Below, piece by piece: positions 8,107-15,251 of a stretch of 64,000 nt of DNA. A program made the translations under genes and the position numbers. The DNA is from CAVZCK01 sp963773735. GTDB taxonomy: Bacteria > Pseudomonadota > Alphaproteobacteria > Rhizobiales > Rhodomicrobiaceae. The DNA lies in contig CAVZCK010000021.1 of NCBI GenBank assembly GCA_963773735.1, positions 558,001 to 622,000 of the forward strand, given 5' to 3'. Under the pieces are notes generated by a model. The model was given only the letters and a program-made list of their open reading frames with translations, was not told where the DNA came from and did not search any database. Position 1 is the first letter of the stretch. Every line of letters starts with the position of its first letter.

Positions 8107-8982
8107 CTAACCGAGGCGTCGTTTTCGTTCGACAAGTTTCATAATCGTCGGCGTCAGGATCAGCTGCATGGCAAGGTCGAGCTTGCCACCGGGGATCACG
8201 ATGGAATTGGCGCGCGACATGAAGCTGTCATGCAGCATCGAGATCAGATAGGAGAAATCGATGCCGCGCGGATTGCGGAAGCGGATGACGACCATCGATT
8301 CATCCGGCGTCGGAATCCAGCGCGCGATGAATGGGTTCGAGGTGTCGACGGTCGGCACGCGCTGGAAATTGATGTCGGTCTCCGTGAACTGCGGACAGAT
8401 GTAACGCACATAATCGGGCATACGCCGCAGGATCGTGTCGGTGACCGCCTCGGCGGAATAGCCGCGCGCCGCCTTGTCACGATGGATTTTCTGGATCCAC
8501 TCCAGATTGATGACCGGCACCACGCCGATCTTCACATCGGCATATCGGGCGACATTGACCGCCTCGGTGACCGCCGCGCCATGCAGACCTTCATAGAACA
8601 GAAGGTCGGTCTCGTCGGGCAAGGCCTTCCATTCGGTGAAGGTGCCTGGCGGGGCGCCATAAAGTTCGGCTTCGCTCTCGTCATGAACATAATGGCGCGT
8701 CTTGCCGCCGCCGCGCTCGCCGTAGGCGCGAAAGGTGGCTTCCAGCTCCTCCAGAAGATTGGCCTCCGGCCCGAAATGGCTGAAATGGTGATTGCCCTTT
8801 GCCGCGGCCTCGGCCATAGCCTCGCGCATCCCCGCCCGGTCATAGCGGTGAAAGGCGTCTCCCTCGATCATCGCCGCCTTGACGCCTTCGCGCCGGAAGA
8901 TCTGCTCAAAAGTGTGCTTGACCATCGATGTTCCGGCGCCTGACGATCCGGCAACAGAAATGATGGGATGCTTTTCCGACAC
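8107..8982 (-). CDS. cbbP: Phosphoribulokinase
   Basis: The 291-aa kinase phosphorylates ribulose-5-phosphate with ATP to give the RuBisCO substrate. The start is GTG 8980-8982, with GGAGG six bases upstream. The P-loop GSSGAGTSM lies at residues 12-20; EGDAFHRYDR supplies the catalytic Asp and RuBP-binding residues; FYEGLHGA is the Walker B region. Length and the absence of the redox-regulatory cysteine insertion fit the bacterial octameric, NADH-activated class. It is downstream of cbbF by about 20 bp and cotranscribed. Confidence 0.97.
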   Translation of the reverse strand: MSEKHPIISVAGSSGAGTSMVKHTFEQIFRREGVKAAMIEGDAFHRYDRAGMREAMAEAAAKGNHHFSHFGPEANLLEELEATFRAYGERGGGKTRHYVHDESEAELYGAPPGTFTEWKALPDETDLLFYEGLHGAAVTEAVNVARYADVKIGVVPVINLEWIQKIHRDKAARGYSAEAVTDTILRRMPDYVRYICPQFTETDINFQRVPTVDTSNPFIARWIPTPDESMVVIRFRNPRGIDFSYLISMLHDSFMSRANSIVIPGGKLDLAMQLILTPTIMKLVERKRRLG

Positions 8983-9003
8983 GACTTTCCTCCCGAGGGA
9001 ACC

Positions 9004-10032
9004 TCAGATGCGCAGCAGGCCCCTGCGGCCAAACAGCGGCGAGCGCTCGAAGCTATTGTTGGGATCAGCCTTGTAGCAGGCGATCCGGTCGATCTCGTTG
9101 GCGGAGCCGAAGATGAGCGGGGTGCGCTGATGCAGCTTTTCCGGAGCAATGTCGAGAATGCGGGTGAAGCCATCAAAAGCTTTTCCGCCGGCCTGCTCGA
9201 CGATGAATGCGATCGGGCTCGCCTCGTAAATCAGGCGCAGCCTTCCTTTCTGGTAGCCCTTGCGGGCGTCGCGTGGGTAAAGGAAAATGCCTCCCCGCGC
9301 CAGGATGCGGTGACATTCCGCGACGAGCGAGGCGATCCAGCGCATATTGAAATCGATCACACGCGGTCCGTCGACGCCGGCCAGGCAGTCGTCGACATAG
9401 GCGCGGACGTTATCGCTCCAGTGCCGGTAGTTCGAGGCGTTGATCGCGAATTCCTTCGTGTCCGGGGAAATTGTGACATTCCAACCCGTCAGCCAGAAAT
9501 CGCGGGTCTCCGGGTCCAGCGTAAAGCGCTGCGTGCCCTCGCCCACGGTCAGCACCATCGCGCATTGCGGGCCGTAAATGACGTAGCCGGCCGCGATCTG
9601 CGCCGAGCCAGGCTGGAGGAATGTCGCCTCGCCTTTGGCCGGCAGCAGCGAGAAAATCGTGCCGACCGAAACGTTGGTGTCGATATTCGAGGAGCCGTCG
9701 AGCGGATCGATCGCAACGGCGATCGGCGCGCCGGCTTCGATCGTCAACGGCGCCTGCAGCTCTTCGGAGGCGACCACGGCGACTTGCGCGCCGCGCAGCG
9801 CCGCTATGATCTGATCATTGGCCCAGACATCGAGCTTCGTCTGCGTATCGCCGTCGGCGTTGCCGCCTAGCTTTGCGCCGAGATGGCCTTCGAGCGGCCC
9901 TTTCGCGATCCGCGCGGCAATGATAGCGGCTGCGGCGGCAATCGCCTCGATGGCGGCGGCCGCGGAGGCTTTCATGGTTTCGTCCCGGCACCAATCGGTC
10001 AGATAGGAGCGCAGCGTGACGGCATCGCGCAT
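9004..10032 (-). CDS. cbbF: Class I fructose-1,6-bisphosphatase
   Basis: The enzyme hydrolyses fructose-1,6-bisphosphate, and possibly sedoheptulose-1,7-bisphosphate, in RuBP regeneration. The metal-binding signature DPLDGSSNIDTN lies near residue 115, with an upstream EE pair (ASEELQ) and the substrate-binding NMRWIASLVAE and RKGYQKGRLRL segments. I prefer the ATG at 10030-10032, which has GGGAG eight bases upstream, over a GTG at 10039-10041 that sits too near it. It is the first gene of the cbb operon and faces cbbR. Length is about 342 aa, normal for the family, with no frameshift. Confidence 0.95.
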   Translation of the reverse strand: MRDAVTLRSYLTDWCRDETMKASAAAAIEAIAAAAAIIAARIAKGPLEGHLGAKLGGNADGDTQTKLDVWANDQIIAALRGAQVAVVASEELQAPLTIEAGAPIAVAIDPLDGSSNIDTNVSVGTIFSLLPAKGEATFLQPGSAQIAAGYVIYGPQCAMVLTVGEGTQRFTLDPETRDFWLTGWNVTISPDTKEFAINASNYRHWSDNVRAYVDDCLAGVDGPRVIDFNMRWIASLVAECHRILARGGIFLYPRDARKGYQKGRLRLIYEASPIAFIVEQAGGKAFDGFTRILDIAPEKLHQRTPLIFGSANEIDRIACYKADPNNSFERSPLFGRRGLLRI

Positions 10033-10165
10033 GGGGCTCACTCCCTCCAGCTACGACCGGCTCGGCAGATCCGGGCCCGCGTCATGAAACAGCTTGGCAA
10101 AAAAGCATCATTTAGTAAAATTATTTATTCTTTGCTTCCTTGATAGTTTTCCTTAGCATGATGCC
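10033..10165. promoter_or_regulatory. cbbR-cbbF divergent promoter region
   Basis: This 133-bp gap separates the divergent cbbR and cbbF starts. It contains a noticeably AT-rich stretch at about 10100-10155 (tttagtaaaattatttattc) with several T-N11-A arrangements of the kind LysR regulators bind, for example within TTAGTAAAATTATTTA. In known systems CbbR binds here, represses its own gene and activates the operon when RuBP or related metabolites accumulate. The exact operator and the -10/-35 boxes are not resolved by eye. Confidence 0.55.
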
Positions 10166-11093
10166 ATGCGCGACATCAGTTTGAAACAGCTTCGTGTGGT
10201 CGCGGCGATTGCCAGGACCGGAAAGGTATCGGCCGCAGCGGACGTCTCTCGGCGTAACCGCGCCGGCGGTGACGCTCCAGCTCCGGCAGCTTGAGGACAG
10301 CCTCGGCCTGGGGCTGTTCGAGCGCTCGCGCGCAGGCATGAAGCTGACCGCCGCCGGCCGTCATCTTCTCGAAACCGCCCAGCGCATCGAAGCCGCGCTC
10401 GCCTCTTGCGCGGAAGGGTTCGACGCCATGCGCGGCCTGAAAAATGGCACTGTGTCCATTGGCGTCGTCAGCACGGCGAAATATTTTGCGCCGGCCGCTC
10501 TCGGAGCGTTCAAACGGAAGCATCCGAGCCTCGATCTCAAGCTCTTCGTCGGCAATCGCGAGGATACCATCCGCGGCCTCGCGGCGCTCGAATTCGACAT
10601 TGTCATTATGGGGCGCCCGCCGAAAACTCTCGACGTCGAGAGCGCCGTCATCGGCCCCCATCCGCATGTGATCATTGCCCGCGCCGATCACCCGCTCGCC
10701 GCCCGGCGCGGCCTCGCCCTCAGCGAGCTCGGCGAGGAGATTTTTCTGATGCGGGAGGAAGGGTCGGGCACGCGAATGCTGATGGAGCGGCTGTTCTCCG
10801 AAGCCGGGGTCACGCCGCGCAAGGGCATGGAAATCTCTTCGAACGAGACCATCAAGCAGGCCGTCATGGCCGGCCTCGGCATCGCCTTCATTTCCGCCCA
10901 CACCGCCGCAGCCGAAATCGAGATGAAGCGGCTGATCGTGCTCGATGTAAAAGGCTTGCCGGCGCTAAGGCAATGGCAGGTCGTGCGCCATGCCGAAAAG
11001 CGGCTGATGCCAGCGCCGGCGGCGCTGTGGGACTTTTTGCAGAAAGAGGGCGAGCGCTTTCTGCCACCGCCGCATCTCGCGCACGCGCCATAG
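10166..11093 (+). CDS. cbbR: CbbR, LysR-family activator of the cbb operon (one frameshift)
   Basis: The start is ATG 10166-10168 (MRDISLKQLRVVAAIARTG). The winged helix-turn-helix occupies about residues 1-60 and is interrupted by one inserted T near 10230: the frame runs to AAADV and resumes at LGVTAPAVTLQLRQLEDSLG. The C-terminal two-lobed effector domain follows (GTVSIGVVSTAKYFAPAAL; FDIVIMGRPP; EEGSGTRML; SSNETIKQAVMAGLGIAF). Total is about 308 aa, standard for the family. Its divergent position to cbbF defines its role. The last 14 codons and the stop are duplicated in diverged form 1 kb downstream (12049-12102). Confidence 0.92.
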
Positions 11094-11102
11094 CCGCTGC
11101 GG
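11048..11102 (+). repeat. Direct repeat: cbbR 3' end, native copy
   Basis: From 11048 the bases gggcgagcgctttctgcc and the following codons through the TAG at 11091-11093 recur at 12049-12094. The first 18 bases are identical and about 36 of 46 match to the stop codon. The match continues a few bases past the stop (ctgcggc). The two copies bracket the AT-rich gene at 11254-12006. Confidence 0.8.
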
Positions 11103-11253
11103 CCTGGACGTTGACACGCGCAAGGACCTCAGAATCAAATTCTCTAACTGAAATTGGCGAAGTCAGAAAGTTTGTGCACTTCTTCGATTTGCATCCTTCA
11201 CTTTCGGAGCGCTCCCAATTACATCTGTCGCAGCACTAGGCGGGGAGCAACTC

Positions 11254-12006
11254 ATGGCATTTATCAAAGCCACAAGGATTTGGACGACTATTGGTTCGAT
11301 TGCTGCCGTTATTGTCCTAATTCCTACTTTATATGACTTCTGTGTCAACCATTGGAAACGTCCAAAAGCTTTTCGGGCGGGGTTAATTTCTTATTCGACT
11401 TTATTGAATGAGGGGGTTAGGAACGACGGCAATGGAATACGAGTATTTTTTGGCAACGATTTAGTAAAAAACTTCACAATCGTTAATATTCGTATCAAAA
11501 ACTCTGGCCGATCACCCCTATTAGCTACTGACTTCGAAGCTCCGCCAACCATAAAGTTCAAAAATGTACACAAAATATATTTTACAAAGGCAACAGATCG
11601 TCATCCACACGATCTTAATCCACAAGTGATTTTAGAGTTTAATGTAATAAAGGTTGTCCCATTGTTGTTGAATTCGAGAGATAGCTTTGTAATAGAAGCT
11701 GGAATTGATCTCGGCTCCCAGCCGGGCCCGCCGGAGATAGAGGTCGGTGCCAGAATTGCAGGCGTCACTTATGTCGATGCAAGTCCATCGGGCGAGGGCA
11801 AGAAATCAAAAAAGGGGCAACCATTTTTTTTCAGCTTGATCGTAATCATAGTTTTGCCATTGTTCCTAATCTTTGGTGTCTACAAGGCCAAAGCTTATTA
11901 TCATCGATATAATAAAATCTTAGACACATTGCATGGCATTCGAATCGAAAACCAGATCCTAAGAAAAATACTTGCAGCGCAGCATGGACGTCCACCGCAG
12001 AGTTGA
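11254..12006 (+). CDS. Unknown AT-rich gene, two-TM membrane protein
   Basis: I do not recognise the 250-aa product. A transmembrane helix lies at about residues 10-30 (TTIGSIAAVIVLIPTLYDF) and a second at about 189-208 (FSLIVIIVLPLFLIFGVY). Between them is a roughly 150-residue soluble domain with a beta-rich look and the phrase VNIRIKNSGRSPLLATDFE, reminiscent of Ig-like domains in membrane-anchored proteins of genomic islands. GGGGAG at 11242-11247 is a good ribosome-binding site. The gene and its flanks are visibly richer in A/T than everything around them and use rarer codons (ATA, AAA, TTA), a sign of transfer. It is bracketed by copies of the cbbR 3' end. Confidence 0.75.
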   Translation: MAFIKATRIWTTIGSIAAVIVLIPTLYDFCVNHWKRPKAFRAGLISYSTLLNEGVRNDGNGIRVFFGNDLVKNFTIVNIRIKNSGRSPLLATDFEAPPTIKFKNVHKIYFTKATDRHPHDLNPQVILEFNVIKVVPLLLNSRDSFVIEAGIDLGSQPGPPEIEVGARIAGVTYVDASPSGEGKKSKKGQPFFFSLIVIIVLPLFLIFGVYKAKAYYHRYNKILDTLHGIRIENQILRKILAAQHGRPPQS

Positions 12007-12048
12007 TGATTGGCGACAACAAATATCGCTGGCAAAACCTAACCCACA

Positions 12049-12102
12049 GGGCGAGCGCTTTCTGCCGGGCGCACATCTCGCCCATGTGTCATAGCTGCGG
12101 CA
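12049..12102 (+). repeat. Direct repeat: diverged second copy of the cbbR 3' end
   Basis: This copy reads GERFLPGAHLAHVS-stop in the same sense as the native cbbR tail GERFLPPPHLAHAP-stop. Ten of 46 bases differ, so it is not a fresh duplication. It probably represents the 3' end of another strain's or species' cbbR, brought in with, or left behind by, the AT-rich insertion. Confidence 0.75.
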
Positions 12103-12124
12103 CCGCTCGTGATCGGGCACGCGC

Positions 12125-12772
12125 TCAGCCCCGGTAGCGGCTGATGAAATCGGCGATGGCGGCAATGTCATCGAGCGGGAACAGCGGCAGCCCGTCCGTT
12201 TCGGTCGCGTGATCTGAGGCAACCGCGACGACGCCCGGCACGGCTCCAGCCAGCGGATCGCCCTGCACCGCCTCGCGGCGTCTCGCCTCGATCTTGGGGT
12301 GATCATGCGCCTTAAAACCTTCGACGAGAATGAGATCGGAGCCCTGAAGCCGCGGCAGGATGTCGTCGAGGCTGGGCTCGGCCTCGTCGCGCAGCTCGTG
12401 CATGATGGCAACGCGCTTCGCCGATATGACCGCCACCTCGCGCGCGCCGGCCTCGCGGAATTTGTAGGAATCCCGCCCCGGCTGGTCGACATCGAAGGCA
12501 TGATGGGCGTGCTTGACGGCGGCGACCTTATAGCCCCGCGCGGAGAATTCCGCGATCAGCCGCGACATCAGCGTGGTCTTGCCGGAATTCTTCCAGCCGA
12601 CGACGCCGAACACGGGCGCCGTCATGAGCCCTTGCTCCTTCAAAATGGTCTCGGCCATGGCGTAATCCTCCGGCGTGTTGACGTTGAAGAACGGATCGAT
12701 GCGCCGCGCCCCAAATTCCGCAAACGGAAAACTGACGGTCCGGTTCGGATGCCGTTCGATCCAGCCCTGCAT
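12125..12772 (-). CDS. mobB: MobA C-terminal fragment fused to MobB (Mo-cofactor GTP-binding protein)
   Basis: From ATG 12623-12625, preceded by AAGGAG nine bases upstream, the frame encodes a complete MobB: Walker A GWKNSGKTTL, AAVKHAHHAF, DSYKFREAGA, and LILVEGFKAHDHPKIE. MobB binds GTP and assists attachment of GMP to molybdopterin. The same frame continues upstream without a stop and encodes the last ~50 residues of MobA, the guanylyltransferase (RIDPFFNVNTPEDYAMAE); the rest of mobA is absent because a TAG at 12806-12808 and unrelated sequence precede it. Either mobA was deleted here or a fusion was truncated. The bis-MGD cofactor is required by the formate dehydrogenase next door. Confidence 0.85.
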   Translation of the reverse strand: MQGWIERHPNRTVSFPFAEFGARRIDPFFNVNTPEDYAMAETILKEQGLMTAPVFGVVGWKNSGKTTLMSRLIAEFSARGYKVAAVKHAHHAFDVDQPGRDSYKFREAGAREVAVISAKRVAIMHELRDEAEPSLDDILPRLQGSDLILVEGFKAHDHPKIEARRREAVQGDPLAGAVPGVVAVASDHATETDGLPLFPLDDIAAIADFISRYRG

Positions 12773-13014
12773 CCGGTGCTGCCGGTCATCGGCGATGCCG
12801 GCGACCTATGCCGGACCGCACCAGCATTGACGAAGCAGCGAAATTCCGGTTGCGTCGCAATCTGGCAAATCGCAGAGCCGCTGGCTACAGGCGGCGGCAT
12901 CGCGGTCACCACATTTGTAATCCGCAGCCATCGCTTTAAAGTGACCGCAGCTCTGCCGATCTATAATAGAGCCAGCCAATAATGCGCCAGCTTATGAGCG
13001 CAAAGTGAGAGCCG

Positions 13015-13832
13015 ATGAGACAGCCTGCAAGAGATGTGAAGCCGATCAAATGGCGAGAAAGCGGCTTTTCCAGCGGCCAGCGCGCCATCCCCGAAGAAAC
13101 GCCCGTCGCCTTCACCTATGATGGCACCAGCTATGCGGTGATGATGGCTACACCCGCCGACCTCGAGGACTTCGCCATCGGCTTCAGCCTGTTCGAAGGC
13201 ATCATCGACCGCGCCGGACGACATCGACACGCTCGAAATCATCGACGTCGAACAGGGCATCGAGGCGCGGATGTGGCTGAAACCGGATATTGCCCGGCGC
13301 CATATCGGCCGGCGGCGCGCGATTATCGGGCCGACCGGCTGCGGCCTGTGCGGCGTCGAGAGCATTTCCGAAGCCATGAAGCCGCTCAATCATATCGACA
13401 GCGGTCTGACGCTGCATCCGCGCCAGCTCGTCGAGGCCATGGGCCGGCTGCATAAGGGCGCAGGCGCTCAATGCCCAGACCCGCGCCGTTCACGCGGCAG
13501 CCTTCTGGGATGGCGGCGCCGGCCTCATCGTCCGCGAGGATGTCGGCCGCCACAATGCGCTCGACAAGATCATCGGCGCCGCGGCGCGTGCCGGTCTTGA
13601 CTGCGGCAAAGGCGTCGTGTTGCTCACCAGCCGCGTTTCGGTCGAAATGGTGCAGAAGACCGCGCGGCTTGGCGCGCCGGTCATGGCCGCCGTGTCCGCG
13701 CCGACCGCGCTTGCCGTGCGCCTTGCCGAAGAGGCGGGAATTACGCTCGTCGCCGTCCTTCGCGACGATGGTTTCGAGGTTTTCACCCGGCCGGAGCGGA
13801 TTTTGGAGGACACGCCGGCACGCGCCGGCTAA
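13015..13832 (+). CDS. fdhD: FdhD, formate dehydrogenase sulfurtransferase (two frameshifts)
   Basis: FdhD carries sulfur from IscS to the molybdenum cofactor, sulfurating it before insertion into formate dehydrogenase. It starts at ATG 13015 (MRQPARDVKPIKW), followed by PEETPVAFTYDG, the central GPTGCGLCGVES with the CxxC sulfur-transfer loop, FWDGGAGLIVREDVGRHNALDK, and LLTSRVSVEMVQK. One-base insertions near 13216 and 13463 split the gene. The joined product is about 271 aa, the usual length. It points toward the FDH genes and stands divergent to mobB. Confidence 0.92.
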
Positions 13833-13939
13833 GCCGTTGCGGCAGCCTTTTTCTGAAGGTAGAAAACAGAACCAGATCGGCTCCTTGGCAACTCGATCGG
13901 CTCGATGACTTCGCTGCTGAAACGGAAATAGGCGACGAC

Positions 13940-14839
13940 ATGTCTCCCGCTCAAATTGCCGTCGCACCGCGCCGAGATGGCGACCCAATTCAACATGTGT
14001 CCGATACCTCTTTTTGGGTCGCGGCTTATCGCGCGTTGGAATCGGAGCGAAGTGACCGTCTGTTTTACGACCCGCTCGCAAAGATCTTGGCGGGAGGGCT
14101 TGGTGAAAAAATCGCTCAAGACATGGGAAATAGGGCGGCGATGCAGTGGTCCGTCGCGATCCGCACCTGCATCATTGATGACTACATCCAGGAGGCAATG
14201 AGACAAGGCATCGACACCGTTTTGAACCTAGGCGCAGGTTTGGACGCGCGACCTTACCGGATGGAGATTCCGGCCGCGCTGTCATGGATCGAGATTGATT
14301 TTCCGTCAGTCATCGAATTCAAAAGGCGGCAGTTGGAAAACGAAACGCCTCGATGCCGGTTGGAAAGGATCGAGCTTGATCTCACCGACACCGACGAGCG
14401 CCGTAAGATTTTTTCTGACATCAATGCGCGTGCCCAAGGCGTCGTGATCCTGACGGAAGGCGTACTCCCTTATCTGAGCAATGAGGAAGTGGGCTCGCTT
14501 GCCGAGGACCTTGGCCGCCATCCGCATTTCCGACACTGGATTACCGACTATTTTTCATCACTGTTCATGGACTATTATCGCCGGGGACGCTTTCGAAATC
14601 GTCTCAGCAGCAACGCCCCGTTTCGCTTTGATCCTGACGATTGGGAGCGGTTTTTTTACTCCCGGGGCTGGCGGTTGGACCATCTCCGCTACCTCTTTGA
14701 AGAGGGGCTCCGTCTTGGACGCCGTCCGCCGGTGCCATTGCTGTTCAAGCTGATGAAGCCATTTTTATCGAGGGATAGGAAGCGCGCTGTCCGCCAGATG
14801 AGCGGCTATGCCTTGTTGTCAAATTCCGTGGCGCAATAG
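13940..14839 (+). CDS. SAM-dependent methyltransferase, leucine carboxyl methyltransferase (LCMT/PPM) family
   Basis: An intact 299-aa class I methyltransferase. The SAM-binding glycine motif is LNLGAGLDARPYR near residue 94, followed by the acidic IEIDFPSVI and by LTEGVLPYLSNEEV near 170, both characteristic of the LCMT/O-methyltransferase family involved in polyketide or small-molecule methylation. The substrate cannot be told. It lies between fdhD and fdoG on the same strand but with gaps of 107 and 412 bp, so it may be an unrelated insertion within the formate dehydrogenase region. No frameshift. Confidence 0.8.
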   Translation: MSPAQIAVAPRRDGDPIQHVSDTSFWVAAYRALESERSDRLFYDPLAKILAGGLGEKIAQDMGNRAAMQWSVAIRTCIIDDYIQEAMRQGIDTVLNLGAGLDARPYRMEIPAALSWIEIDFPSVIEFKRRQLENETPRCRLERIELDLTDTDERRKIFSDINARAQGVVILTEGVLPYLSNEEVGSLAEDLGRHPHFRHWITDYFSSLFMDYYRRGRFRNRLSSNAPFRFDPDDWERFFYSRGWRLDHLRYLFEEGLRLGRRPPVPLLFKLMKPFLSRDRKRAVRQMSGYALLSNSVAQ

Positions 14840-15251
14840 CGCTGCCTGTCGCGGATCGGTGCGGCGCGACGAGGCACCGGCCGCCCAAAAAAGGCGGCGC
14901 AAGCCTCAGCGCAACTCCGCGATTAAGCTGAGAATCTGCCTTAAATCCTGATGCCTGTGACGCTCGCGTGATGATCCGACCCTTGATGCACATGCGTCAT
15001 CCGATAGCTGTCACCGATCAGTTCGCCGTCCAATAATAAATCGTGAATTTCTCAGGGTTTTGCAAATATTTGCGCGAGCCAGGTCGGTTTGACTTAGGTC
15101 GCTATTGACGCCCTTTTCCGATGCGTGACATGATGGCATTGCATACTAGTTAATCTGGCTGGCGTGCACCTCACTGGCCTGCGCTAAATCCTAATGGTTG
15201 CAAGGTTGGTGAGGGCGGCAGTTTGCCGCTTTCGCTTTGGGAGGAAGCGCC
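14840..15251. promoter_or_regulatory. Region upstream of the formate dehydrogenase operon
   Basis: I find no gene in these 412 bases. Two symmetric motifs stand out: a perfect 12-bp palindrome GCAAATATTTGC at 15062-15073, and a 6-bp-stem hairpin GCGGCA-GTT-TGCCGC at 15215-15229, close to the ribosome-binding site (GGAGGA, 15239-15244). The first could be an operator and the second a leader hairpin. Neither a clear Fnr box (TTGAT-N4-ATCAA) nor a sigma-54 element is seen. The promoter is expected here because the preceding gene ends 412 bp away. Confidence 0.45.

Noticed and set aside
14840..15251. Fnr or sigma-54 promoter for the formate dehydrogenase operon
   Set aside because: No TTGAT-N4-ATCAA and no properly spaced GG/GC -24/-12 pair could be found by eye; only two palindromes remain.
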